From the NCBI GenBank assembly GCA_950022295.1, contig OX465598.1, positions 120,387,001-120,451,000 on the forward strand: DNA of 64,000 nt, given 5' to 3'. Within the stretch, counting starts at the first letter, position 1; every line of letters starts with the position of its first letter. Origin of the DNA: Bromus sterilis (Eukaryota; Streptophyta; Magnoliopsida; Poales; Poaceae). This document shows positions 20,582 through 32,434 of this stretch, piece after piece. The position numbers and the translations under genes were made by a program. The notes below the pieces were generated by a model that saw nothing but the letters and a program-made list of their open reading frames with translations, was not told the origin of the DNA and did no database searches.

Positions 20582-22480
20582 TCCTTGTTCAATGATTTAC
20601 TCATAAATCATATCACAACATGTTCTTACTACTAAGAACTTGGGTCACATTACGTCGAGTACATAACTCTGGTTTTATATGAAAGAACCTATGACAAAAG
20701 CATAGAGGATCCAGCACATCCATTTCTTTCATTAACCATTAACCATTGTTCTTGTACTGAGATTAACTCAACACTTCTCTTGGATATACAAGTAAGGACC
20801 ACTTCTTGACTTGTCCCATTCTGAACTCCTTCAGAATCTTATCCAGGAAAGTATTACGACTCAATGTTATTAAACACATATCTATCTTAATAGATCTTCA
20901 ATGCTTAATACTTATTCATCTTCATTTATGAAAGATTCAAATAATCATTAATACCAACTACACCATTCACAATATGTGATCCATATATGAGAATGTTATC
21001 ATGCTCCCACTCAAATATGTCATGCACATATTAAGTCTTTCGATAACACTCATATTGCTCCCACTCAAATATGTCGGCCACATATAAGACAAGGATAACA
21101 TCCACATGGTTCCCACTTAGATATGTCAGACACATATTAAGTTCAGGATACTAACCACATGGCTCCTACTCAAATATGTCATTTACATATAAGGCTAGGA
21201 TAATACTCCCATAGCTTCCACTCAAAATATGTCGTCTACATATATCAAGTTTCAGGAAACTATTCAACTCCCACTCAGTTTCATGCAAAATGCATGTTTC
21301 CTCGATATTTTGGTTAAGTCCAAAATCCTTTGATCATCCATCAAAATGAGAATTCAGTTTACGAGACACTAGTATCCATATGTTTTTCCAAAACCTTCTT
21401 GTTGTACCAACTACAACACTTCTTCAAATACAGGATTTGAGGAAGTCACGGTATTGATAACAATTTGGATCAATCGTAGTGAATATCCCATTGACTCAAG
21501 CATTGCTACACATTGTAGTCAACCCATTGAATTTGTCAGAAACAATCTTTGTGACAAACCAATCTTGACGTCCCTTTGATGTTCACATTTATTCCTCATA
21601 ACTCTGAAGTTATTGTGAATATCAAGTAACCTCCTTACTTGATAAGATTCAAGCAATCTTAAATGTAACTCAACATAGGATTTCATGACTCATAGTCATA
21701 TCTCGTACTTAGGTCCACCATCGCTTCTTTGTAGTTCGTAGGAATGTCTTGTTCCATTAACATGACAAGTGAATCATGAATATCATTTTGCACCAGGGGC
21801 AAATATATATATTCTTGAATCCTACCTTTCTTAGTAAAAGCTCCCATCAGAAGATCATGATCATTATCATTAGTTTCTCCTCTTATTGTAGAGTTTTGCT
21901 TTCAGAACATATTCCGTTGCACTACTCTGACATTTGGAGGCAAGGTCAATTACCTTGGTTGAACTTTCACTTTTCTTCCATTAGCACATTTATCAAGAAC
22001 AATTCTTGACAAACACCAAACATAGCAATACAAGTTTTGCTCCTTTTGGTTCTAGTTGTGGAAGATGCATCCATAGTTGTCTAAGGATACACTACAAAGA
22101 TAATTTATCTTACATAAATCAAGCTTCCTAGAAACCACAACACACCATGACATATATAGTGTTGGTTTCCACGAACTTAGATGGTTCCCTATGCTGAAGT
22201 GAGTGTTTGCATATTAAATTAATAACTCTAAACAATAATAACGTAACTTGGTAAGAGATAACTTAGACCATACACTTTTTCATAGAATATGATCACAATG
22301 TTCATGCACGTCAATCATATTGAAGTGTCTCAAGACATTGCAATTTGTGGAACAACTTTCACACAAGTCTTTATGCCCAAGACTAACTCAAAACATTTGT
22401 CACTTTGATCAAATCGTAGAGACTTGTCTTTCTTGTTAATTTAATATCCATCTTTACTCTGAAATCCCTTTTGATCATAT
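20582..22480 (-). other. Decayed K interior, probable former pol
   Basis: No frame longer than about 70 residues and no clear motif. By position this would be the reverse transcriptase and integrase part of a copia polyprotein. It contains the roughly 53-base repeat at 20985-21285. Confidence 0.6.
20985..21285. repeat. Tandem repeat of about 53 bases in K
   Basis: Core motif GCTCCCACTCAAATATGTC with variants begins at 21003, 21057, 21109, 21162, 21214 and 21267, a spacing of 52-54 bases. Each is followed by an ACATATTAAG-like stretch. Five full units and a partial one. Confidence 0.85.
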
Positions 22481-22485
22481 CAAAT

Positions 22486-24180
22486 TGAAGGGTTCGTTGC
22501 ATACAAAACAAAAAATTTCCTACGGTTGTAACAGCCAAGATCACATCTAGAAGATCACTTGTAACGGTTTGAGAAGGACTCACCCTCGAAGACCAAAAGC
22601 TTTAACGAGAACTATTCTCGTGGGTGATGTAGTCGAACACTCGCCGACCTCAAGGTCGTGATGAAGACTTGACGCCACGAACGGGCAGCGTCTCCATAGT
22701 CGGTCACACGTACAGATCAGTGACGACCTCCGCCCCTTGCTCCAGTTGGGCAGCGGAAGTAGTGGATCCTCGGGAACTCCAGCAGCACTACAACATAGTG
22801 GTGGTGGTGGTAGAGAAGATCTTGAGCAGGGCTTCGCCTAAGCACCGTACTCGTGAAACTGGATCAGCTAGCAAGGGGAGGAAGATGCCAACCAAAGGGC
22901 ATATGAGAGATGGAGGAATGAGTGAGTAGAGGGGTCTCCACCCATCTATATATAGGAGGGGGAGGCAGCCCCCAAGGGGTAGCACGCCCCAAGAGGTGCC
23001 CCCACCTCTCCCCTCATCATGTGGGTGGACTCTCCACTCACAAAAACAAAGGGTCACACATTATTCCCATAACTTCCATAATTCTCCACTCAAAATTCCA
23101 AGAGTTTTATCACATTAAAACACTTTTAATTATCTTGTTTAATGTCACTCAAATTAATGAACACTTCATTCAATGAGTACTTCATTGATGAACACTTCAT
23201 TCAATGAACACATTAACAATTATCCCCTTGCACTATTTTGATATACCGAAACTATTCCAGCAGTTTTATCAAAACAGTCCATGTGCTGTCCTGTATATTC
23301 TCCGGCGTTCCGTATCCACTCAAACGCGTCAACGAATCCTTAAGTGTGTCACCCTACGGTTCGTGAATAAAATGGACATGACAAAGACTCTTCTCTGATA
23401 AATAATCATCAGCGGGATCTGGAGATCCATGATGACTCCCACTTACTCAACGATGAACTAGTGATCGTGTGAACCAAAACTCCGTAACCAATTCCTTTTG
23501 TCTCGCGATATTTTACTTGTCCGAGATCCGATCATTTGGTATCATCCATACCTAGTTCGATCTCGTTACCGACAAGTACTCTTTACTCGTTCCGTGATAT
23601 AACATCCTCGTGAGCCAGTCACGTGCTTGCAAGCAATGTCAATGTGATATCACCGAGAGGGCCCAGAGTATATCTCTCCGTCATCTGGATGGACAAATCC
23701 CACTCTTGATCCACGAGCCTCAACTAACACTTTCCAAGTACCCAACGACACCTTTATAATCACCCTGTTACGGTGTGACGTTTGATGGAATCAAAGTACT
23801 CTTCCGGTGTCAGTGATTGACGTGATCTCATGGTCTAAGGATTAGGGTTACTTCGTGAAAGTTTGATACAGCAATAGAAACTTGATGACATGATCGTATT
23901 GCTATAACTACTGTGGGTGTATGTTCATCACATCATTCTCCAATGACATGACCTTGTTATTAACAACATCCAATGTTCATGATCAGGAAACCTTGATCAT
24001 CCGTTAATCAACAAGCTAGTATAAAGAGAGGCATTACTAGGAACCTTTTCTCTGTTTATTAAACACACATGTATTAACGTTTCCGGTTAACACAATTATA
24101 GAATGAAAATAAACATTTATCATAAACATGGAATAAGATAATAACCACTTTATTATTGCCTCTCGGGCATATTCCCTTCA
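22486..24180 (-). mobile_element. Solo LTR of a copia relative, nested in K
   Basis: 1695 bases from TGAAGGGTTCG to CATATTCCCTTCA on the plus strand, with inverted ends TGAAGGG/CCCTTCA and a perfect CAAAT duplication at 22481-22485 and 24181-24185. It shares blocks with the K LTR (GATCAAGGTTTCCTGATCAT region and promoter layout) but is a separate family. A TATATATAG box lies near 22945-22955 on the minus strand. No internal sequence is left, so it arose by recombination between the two LTRs of a full element. Confidence 0.93.
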
Positions 24181-24185
24181 CAAAT

Positions 24186-26432
24186 TATTTCAGACTCATG
24201 TTTCATTAGTGAATACATATATTCATCTAAGTCCACATATGAAGTTCACGAAATAATGAAATTCACCACATGCTGACATACGATACATCACAATGTATGA
24301 TACTCAACAATCAGTACACAATCTGTTTTACCAGAATGCGAGGTTTTAGTCATCTCACCTCAAAAGGCATGGTTTGTATGTGTCAAGAGATCAAGTATCT
24401 TAAGACATCATCATACCATTCATGACTTAAACTGTAGTTTCATTATTAAGCCTGGATATTTCTTGGCATTAGAATATTTCTTATAAATGATCAAACAACT
24501 ATCATCAATATAAGAATAACTCATTCATAATCGTAATGTGACCATAAGAGATATCATTCATAAAAGGAGAACAACTGACTTGTTTCTCACTAATATGAAT
24601 AATTGTCTTCGCGAGATGCAAGACACACTAATAAAGTCCTCATTCAAACGATCATAAAATTTATTCATATATTAATCAATTGATAGATGTAGAGGGAGAA
24701 TGTTGTCGACCATCAACTATCTTGATTGCCGTCAGCACACATTGTCACCTCATCCCTTCCAAGCCACTCTCAAGCAGTAAGTTCAAGCATCGAATACTTA
24801 ATCAACCGCAATTAGTGTTTCGTGGGAAAGACATTTATAACTCGTATATCAAATATACCTTCTCCGTCAATGACCATTCCTGCATTGGTTCTACTCTTAA
24901 AGTTCTTAACTTTAACCATGACCTCATGACAGGTGAACGATTCTCCTTCATGACATAGTCCAGACATGGTCTTTGTAACTGGGAGGAAGTGGATGCAACT
25001 CCCCAGTTATCGCAAAGTAACCAGTCATTCAGTAGTCCAAGTTATACACAAGGTGTTCCATGTATCTTATATAATTTCCAAGTGACTTTCTCAGCAGGTT
25101 GTTCCTTCCACCATAGTTGATAGAAACCCCGTCCATATACTCATATTCCATTTCTCTGATTTGTGACCAAGTGCTTTCAAGTTCACCTAGCACGTCATAC
25201 GTGTTGGTTAACATGCATTCACAATTCAGACTCATAGAATGAAGTATGGTGTATTGGACAGTCATTCATAAGTGACGGTGAGTACGATACTCATCATCAT
25301 CTTCCTTGAATATGGAGTTATCAGGTGTATCTCCTAGCAGTTCTTCGTATTATGTTTAACAAGTCATTACTAACGAGTATGTCTCTAATGGTGTTGGTAC
25401 ACATCAATGAAGTAAGACCCATTTACCTTAAGTTCTATCATACTAAAAGAGCCATAGTTCTAAACATTGGTATGACGTTATCTACAATGATATTTGCAAA
25501 GACATGAAGATTAAGTTCATAATATGGAGTTCATGTTTCAAAAACAATTCTGGAACTCCCACTCAGACAAACATCCCTCATAGTTTATTCCAAGTGATTA
25601 CACGATCCTTGAAGAACATACCTCCCCCGTGTGACACGACCATCAGTATGTTGTTCAAGGTAGGCCATAATGCCAATCACATCATCTATGTGACTCATGC
25701 TCGACCTTTCGGTCTCTTGTGTCCCGAGGCCATGTCTGCACATGCCAGGCTCGCCACAATAACCTTAGTGAGTATATGCTGCGTATGCAAGGCCATGTTT
25801 CTGGACATGCTAGGCTTGCTCCACCCATCTCTTGTGAACGTAAAAATGTTTGACACCCGTGTGACACGTGATGCCTCCATAATGAAGAACTTTCCAGATG
25901 GTGCTTCACTAAGGAAGGACACTTTGTTGGATTAGTGAGGGATCATCCTATTATGCTACCGTCGTATATCTAACATATTAGCAAAAACAGGATGCAACAT
26001 AAATCATACATGCTATGATTCCCCCCGACATGCAAATTAAAGTTGAAAACGCCTTTCTACTTTATCTTTTGCAAGTTTTACGTGGCTGCTAGGGGTTTCG
26101 AGAAAAGAACCGCTTTCTATCCTGCGAAAACAAGCCACAACACCAATCCTGCAATTGTCTCTATTACACCCCTGTCGGGGCCCTCCGTTGCAAACATCTT
26201 CGCATCGCTAATGCAGAGAGACAGACACCCCCCCAGCCACTTTATATGGTACAAGCCATATGTCAAGCGTGGAACCAGTCTCGCGTAAACGCGTAAGGTC
26301 GGTCGGGGGCCGCTTCATCAAACATTGCCGCAACGCTAAATGAGTACACGTGAGAGGGTAACAATTGAGAATTTATGCCCACATACTAGATGTATTCTAT
26401 CCGTACAATACATCTACGCATAGCCTTGCTCA
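24186..26432 (-). other. Decayed K interior, former leader and gag side
   Basis: From 26432 down to about 26000 the sequence resembles the long leader of BARE-like elements after the primer site. The rest should have held gag and the start of pol, but no frame is convincing. A pair of diverged repeats (GGCCATGT...GACATGC) occurs near 25726 and 25790. Confidence 0.5.
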
Positions 26433-26440
26433 TGATACCA
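26433..26440 (-). other. Primer binding site, initiator tRNA-Met type (K)
   Basis: Minus strand TGGTATCA, one base after the LTR end (CCCCAACA), matching the 3' end complement of initiator tRNA-Met used by copia elements. Confidence 0.85.
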
Positions 26441-26441
26441 C

Positions 26442-28252
26442 TGTTGGGGTTCGGGGCAGAAAACACAAATTTTTCCTTGACCTACGATACCCAATCCCAA
26501 GACCTATGCTATGCTGATGCAAGTAACGGACAGAAACAGATCACATACCAGTATGTAGTCCGTTAAGCGGTAAACGTTCCCGCATGAACGTGGTTGGTGT
26601 AGTCGTACCGGCAATCCCCGATGCCGCGCAGATCCACGATGACTCCTGTAGCCACCCGATCCTTGCAGACCGTTGACGGGATTACGTCCCCGTCGGAACG
26701 TTGCTGATGAAGACCTCGCGATACGACCACGACGATGAAGTAGCACCACAAGTGTAGTGCCTCGCGGGATTATACACATACAGTATACCCGACGTCCCTC
26801 CGGGCTCCGAACCAGTAGAGCAGCGGAAAGAAGATGGATTCAGATCCCGATTCCAGCAGCACGACGGCATGCGTATAGTGGAGAAATCCCCAACCCAGAG
26901 CAGCCTCCAAACAAGGGGAGTCCACTCAAAGGAAGGAGAAAGGAGGGAGAGAGATGAGAAACTTTTCTCAAAAAATTCATGATTAAAAGGGCACCTCTAC
27001 CCCTCCTTATATAGGCCAAGGAGGGGTGACACCCCCCCTTCCCCTTCCGGGGTGGGACTAATCCCAAGGGGGGGGGGGGTTATGGCGCACCAATAAGGGG
27101 GGTGGGCCCCCTCATGGCGCCATGGCCCATGGGGGAAGACTCCCTCTCCCCCTAATGGGCCCTATGAGGCCCATATGCCTTTTAATTCATTTTTAATTAT
27201 ATTTTAAATACATTTTAATATTTAATTCAGATAATTAAATAATAAAACATATATTAAACATTATTAAATATATTTTGAACCTTTCAAAATACCCGGAACA
27301 ACTTCCGGCCTTCATCGGAACAATTCCGGTCATCACCGGAACAATTCCGGTGTTCTCTCCAATTTCTCCGGTGATCCCGAATCAATCCTTACTGCGTCGA
27401 GTACCCTTAAGTGTAACACCCTACGGTCCGGGAAACAGCAGACATGATCAAGACAACTCTCATTGATCAATGACTAATCAATTGGACCTGGTTACAATCC
27501 TTGATAGCCCCTGCGCTTCCATCGAATGAACTTCAATCGCTGTTGGATCCGTTAACCGTGTGCCTGTTCCCTTTGTCCCATGGTACTTTGCTTGTCCGAG
27601 GTTTGATCATCTGTATCCAATATACCTAGTTCGTCCTCGTTCTCAACAAACAAGTTTACTCGTTCCCGTGATAATACAACTCCGTGACCTAGTCACACGT
27701 TTGCAAACTTTATGATGTAACATCACCGAGTGGGCCCAGAGTACCTATCCGTCACACGGATGGACAAATCCCGCTTTGATCTATTTGCATACTCATCAAC
27801 CATCTATTTCGGAATACCCAAAGTGCACCGTTATAGCCAGCATATTTCAGTCAGGCGGTGGGATACAAATCAAAGTCTCCTCATAGATGACAATTACGTA
27901 TGATCATTACGCTCAAAGGATCTGGTCACTACGTTATAGTTATCGCAATGTCGAACTATGTGACTTGATCACATCGCAACACTTCTGGTGGGTGTATGTC
28001 CATCATATCATTATCCAATGATACGACTCCATTGTCAACAGACGCCATTGTCTCATGATCAGGAAACCTTGATCATCAATCGCCCAATGGACTAGTATAC
28101 TAGGGTTTACTAGGGACCTGGTTGTTTGTATACCACACCTGTATTAATGTTTCCGCTTAATACAGTTCTAGCATAGTATCAAACGTATTATGAACTAATG
28201 GAATATGCTCGATAAAACATATTTTATTTGCCTCTAGGGCACATTCCCAACA
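26442..28252 (-). repeat. K 5' LTR
   Basis: 1811 bases, nearly identical to 18228-20015. The main differences are a 19-base extra copy of a CGGAACAATTCCGG-type unit near 27337-27356 and a longer G-run at 27067-27079. Confidence 0.95.
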
Positions 28253-28257
28253 GCCGG

Positions 28258-29440
28258 CTCCTGACCCTTGGAGCTGCCGGCTTCCATCGAAGTGCATCGT
28301 CCAATATTTTGTGACTGGCTTCTCCGGCGATGTCTGGATTTCTGTCCAGTCATTGATGAAGTCGGCTAGCGCCTGGGACTTGATGGTCGTTCGTGGCTTG
28401 TATTTGATGTGGTAAGCCCCCAACTCTATGGCCCACGTTGCGATCCTCCCCGTTGCTTCCCGATTTTGGATGATATCTGCAAGGGGTGCCGAGCTGGCCA
28501 CAGTTATGGGGTGCTCCTGGAAGTAATGTTTAAGTTTCTGACTTGCCATGAATACACCAAGAACCAATTTCTGCCAGTGAGGATAGCGTTGCTTTGATAA
28601 AGTCAGAACCTCACTGACGTAGTAAACTGGCCTTTGAAAAGGGTGCTCCTTGCCGGCATCCATATGCTCAACAAAAACTACAGCGCTGACCGCTCGGTTG
28701 TTGGCTGCGATATAAAGTAACATAGGTTCTTTAGGCTTGGGAGCCACCAATATTGGAGCCTGGGATAATTGTTTCTTTAGAGACTCTAGGGCCTGATCGG
28801 CTTCGTCATCCCAGACAAACGTTTCTGATTTCCTCAGGAGTCGATATAGGGGGATTGCCTTTTCACCAAGTCGGCTTATGAACCGGCTCAGAGCGGCTAC
28901 ACATCCTGTTAGTCGTTGAACTCCCTTTACTGAGGCTGGCTTCTTAAGAGTCATGACAGTGTTGATTTTCTCTGGGTTTGCCTCGATACCTTTCTCTGAT
29001 ACTATGTATCCAAGGAGCTTACCTGCAGGTACCCCAAAGGTGCACTTGGACGGGTTTAGCTTCATCTGGTACTTGCGCAAATTTTTGAAGGTTTCCATCA
29101 AGTCGGTGATAAGCGAGTCGGCCAATTGGGACTTGATCACTATATCATCCACATAAGCATGCACATTGCGCCCAATCTGTTCTTTGAGGCAACTCTGCAC
29201 TGTTCGTTGATATGTGGCTCCCGCATTCTTAAGGCCGAAGGGCATAGAAGTGTAACAGTAGATCCCGAAGGGGGTGATGAAAGCCATTTTCTCTTGATCC
29301 TCAAGGGCCATCATGATCTGGTGGTAACCAGAGTAGGCGTCAAGGAAACATAGGAGCTCGCATCCCGAAGTCGAGTCTATGATCTGGTCAATACGAGGCA
29401 GTGTTACATTCCACTTCTCTGGACCGACTTCCATCGACGG
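28258..29440 (-). pseudogene. G reverse transcriptase (lacking its N-terminus) and RNase H start
   Basis: Minus-strand frame with LPRIDQIIDSTSG, FLDAYSGYHQI, MPFGLKNAGATYQR, the catalytic AYVDDIVIKS box, and then the RNase H opening WTMHFDGSRQLQGSGAG, which is cut by K. The frame is open for about 390 codons. What should precede it, the fingers part of reverse transcriptase and the long protease linker, is missing. The protease frame runs into this one out of phase near 29400-29417, which marks an internal deletion of perhaps 1 kb. This G copy cannot make an active enzyme. Confidence 0.9.
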
Positions 29441-29768
29441 TGATTGGGCCATTAGGACCCGGCATCTTTAGTTTCAGGTAGACGTAACATGGCCGAGCCA
29501 TGAATTTAGCATAAGCCGGTCTGCCCAAAATGGCGTGATATGGGCTCTCAAGTTTTACCACTTCAAAGGGTATAAGCTCGGAGCGGAAATTATCGGTGTT
29601 TCCAAAAGCCGTCTCCAGGTGAACTTTGCCTATCGGGCGTGCCGACTTGCCTGGGACTATTCCGTGGAAAACGGTGTTGGAGGGTTGCAGTTGTTTTTGG
29701 GTCAACCCCATCCTGCGATAGGTTTCGTAATAGAGGATGTTGATGCTGCTTCCTCCATCCATGAGCAC
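29388..29768 (-). pseudogene. G aspartic protease
   Basis: MLMDGGSSINILYYETY carries the aspartic protease active-site box (D-G-G-S), and HAILGRPAYAKFMARPCYVY is the second conserved box, in the form usual for grass Tat elements. The frame ends shortly after PGPNGPITV because of the deletion that joins it to the reverse transcriptase. The upstream connection to gag is out of frame. Confidence 0.9.
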
Positions 29769-29915
29769 TTTGTCAAGTGTATATCCTCCAATTTGTGGAG
29801 AGACTACTAGAGCTAGAGCCCCCTGGGTTTTCTACTACTGGGGGGTGGTCATCTCTTGTCCAAGTGATTGGTTGTTCTGACCAATTGAGCCACCTAGGCC
29901 AAGCCGGCTCTGTGT

Positions 29916-32230
29916 TCACAGCCATAGCGGCTCTCCGTTGCAGCTTCCTGTCCCTCCTGCAGCTGCTGGTGGTGAAAACATGATATGCGGCATGGTCATG
30001 GAGTTGTTTTGGGTTTGCTTGGAATCCAGCAAGCCCGCACTGATTTTGATGGGCTCCTCCTCCGGGTCCTTGGTGTTGAGGGATTGCCCTGGCTCCTTGG
30101 TAGCGGGGTTTTGGTTGTTGCCGTTTTGGCCGGCTCCTCCACCTGACCCAGGAGGTCCCTGGTTCCCGCGTCGTGCAAACTCTTTCATGAAAAAGCAATC
30201 TTCCCATGTGTGGTTGGCTGGGTGACCGGGTTTACTATGGGTCGGGCAAGGACTCTTCATAGCTGCTTCAAAGTTGTTCGGGCGAAAATTTCCTTCCGGC
30301 TTGCGGTAGTTGTTGCCCCCCTGCTTCTGTCTTTGGGAGCCGACGTTTGTGTTGGCTACCAAGTCAGAAGTAGTCTGATCAAGCCGTCTCTTGGTTTGCT
30401 GACTCTGATTCTGGGATGTTTTGCCACCATTTTTGTTCTGGGCGGCTTTATCCTGCTGAGGTTCAACATCCTTGGTTTCATCTGACTCGGCATATTTAAT
30501 GACTGCGTTCATGAGTTCTCCTATGTCCTTGACCGTTCTCTTAAGTCGGCCAAGCTTGTGGACTAGGGGCTCGAACTTGCAGTTCCTTTCCAAGACAATG
30601 ACGGTTGTTTGGGGTGTGATGGTATCCGAGGAGTGAATTATTTCTGCAACCCGTCGTGCCCAGCTCAGGGTCGACTCTCCTTCCTTCTGAACACAATGCT
30701 CCAAGTCGAAGATTGTGGTAGCTCGCCGGCATGTGCCTTGGAAGTTCTGGATGAATTTTTCCTTGAGGTACGTCCAGGAGTTGACGGAATTCTCTGGAGA
30801 TTTTTAAACCATGTGCGAGCCGGCCCTTCCAACATCATCATGAGGTAACGGGCACAAACTCCTTCGCTGGCTTGCAACATGTCCATGGCTAGGTCATAGC
30901 TTTCGATCCAAGCTGTTGGGTCCATATCAGCTATGTAGTTCGCGATCTTACGCGGGCCCTTGAAATCTGATGGCAAGCGTGTATTTCGGAGAGCCGGCAC
31001 CAGGCATCGGTTGCCCATAGATCTGCTGATGAACTCGGCGTCTTGATCTTGGGGGTGGAAGTTGGACCATCTGTTCTACCCGGCGTTCAGGATAGAAGCT
31101 ATATGGTATGTCTTGGATCCTTATTTCCCCCGGCGGGTCTGTCGGTGGCGAAGCTCTGCGCTGGCGATGGATGCTCGAACCGGCTGGAGCCAGTGAGTCT
31201 TCTTGCCGTCTCGTACTTTGATATGGGGTTTCATGTAAGTATTGGAATCCCTGTGAATATTGGGCTTGCAGTGTGATTGCGGTTTTGAGCAGATCAATTG
31301 CCCCTCGAGTAGCCTGATCCACTGGAGTGTCACCATGTGCAGGCACGCTGGCGAGGTACCGCGTCGCTGCCACCACATTAGCCATGGGGTTGTTGTAGTG
31401 ATCCGGGGGTGTATGGAACCGTTCCTGCCGCGGCGAGGGAACGTGTTGCCTTGGTGGCGTGTACCCTGGGGGAGTCGACTGATTCATATCCTGGAATAGC
31501 CTCCGGGCCGGGAGGTCAGCAGGGATCCGGCTTGTGGGTCCTGCGGGCCGTGCATTGGCGAGACTCAGTCTCTGGGCTTCTATCAATTCTGACTCGTGTC
31601 GCAGGCGCCTGGTTTCTTGAGCGAGCTGAGTTTCTCTTTCCACCATTTGTGCGTTCTGGGAGTTAATTTCCCTTCGAATGCTCATGACCTGGGCCTTGAG
31701 TCCATTGACCTTGGTTCTCCAAGCTTTTTGGTTTTCAACTTTCATTGGCGCAACTAAGGCTTCATCCAAGGCGTTTAGGGCATCTGAGAGGACTTCTGCT
31801 CCTGTAAGAACTTTTGGTTGTTCCCTATCTGGATTAGGCGCCGTGTTGTGAGTTGTTTCCACATTCCGGTTCTGCGCTGCACCTTGAGCCGGTGGCTTCC
31901 CTGCTCTTCGATGCCTACCATGAACACTGTCACGCAATATGGAGGCTCGTACTATGGAAAGTCGGGATTGTATTCAGTTGTTCCTGCGCCGAGTCTATTG
32001 CTCCCGGCGGATCAGATAGAGCCGGTAACTGAGAAGCTTGTTTCACTGGGGTGTGAGTCAGCGTCAGATGTTTCTCCCGTGGTGTCGGGTATCGGAGACT
32101 CGTCGGAGTGCGCTGACTCCGGAGATCCGGCGATGAATCCGACAAAGGTATGCCTTGAGCCGGCAAGTCGCCGACTCGAGGTTTCCAGGGGACTTCAGGA
32201 TCCGTCTCTGGCTCAGATCCGTTCGTTTTC
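29916..32230 (-). pseudogene. G gag
   Basis: Capsid-like protein of G, in several frames. The N-terminal part (from about 32166) is proline- and charge-rich. A helical stretch (SIRREINSQNAQMVERETQL, near 31670) looks like a coiled coil. The gag core follows near 30700-30900 (WIESYDLAMDMLQAS, YLMMMLEGPARTWFKNLQ). After further gag sequence (KEGESTLSWARRVAEI) there is a Cys/His knuckle, CPTHSKPGHPANHTWEDC, near 30190-30245. Frameshifts near 30960 and 30720 break it. No clean initiator could be fixed. Confidence 0.85.
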
Positions 32231-32414
32231 CCGATGAAGATGTGAATAGATCCGATCTGAACCCGATAACCGGATTCGACGGAATCGGCGTCAGGGCCCT
32301 AAGCTGAGTCGTCGATGCAGAGCTCTCCGCGCCGGCTCTTGGTGATTCGTCCGGTCACGAATCCTTCCATGCCTTGCTGAGCTCCCCTTAGAATCTCAAC
32401 ACCTGCGAGCACAG

Positions 32415-32432
32415 GCCCCACGGTGGGCGCCA
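32415..32432 (-). other. Primer binding site, tRNA-Lys(CTT) type (G)
   Basis: Minus strand TGGCGCCCACCGTGGGGC, an 18-base match to the complement of the 3' end of plant tRNA-Lys(CTT) as I remember it. It starts two bases after the LTR end. Confidence 0.8.
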
Positions 32433-32434
32433 AC

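Larger units (their letters stand above)
18228..28252 (-). mobile_element. K: BARE/Angela-related copia retrotransposon with dead interior
   Basis: 10,025 bases with LTRs at 18228-20015 and 26442-28252, GCCGG duplication, initiator-Met primer site (26433-26440) and polypurine tract (20016-20035). The LTRs differ by about 20 substitutions and two indels by eye over 1.79 kb. The interior has no usable reading frame, yet collinear traces of copia reverse transcriptase and RNase H remain (20117-20581). The interior also holds a solo LTR (22486-24180). Young LTRs around a long-dead polymerase suggest that an already defective copy was mobilised in trans. Confidence 0.93.

Noticed and set aside
20985..21285. 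Regular repeats considered as a CRISPR-like array
   Set aside because: Units are degenerate direct repeats without distinct spacers, in a plant retroelement.
25504..25935. Plus-strand frame of 143 residues in K
   Set aside because: Opposite to K, in decayed sequence, with competing frames on the minus strand and no domain.
28157..28257. Reading of the last part of the reverse transcriptase frame as G protein
   Set aside because: Residues after GSGAG come from the K LTR; the true RNase H continues at 18227.
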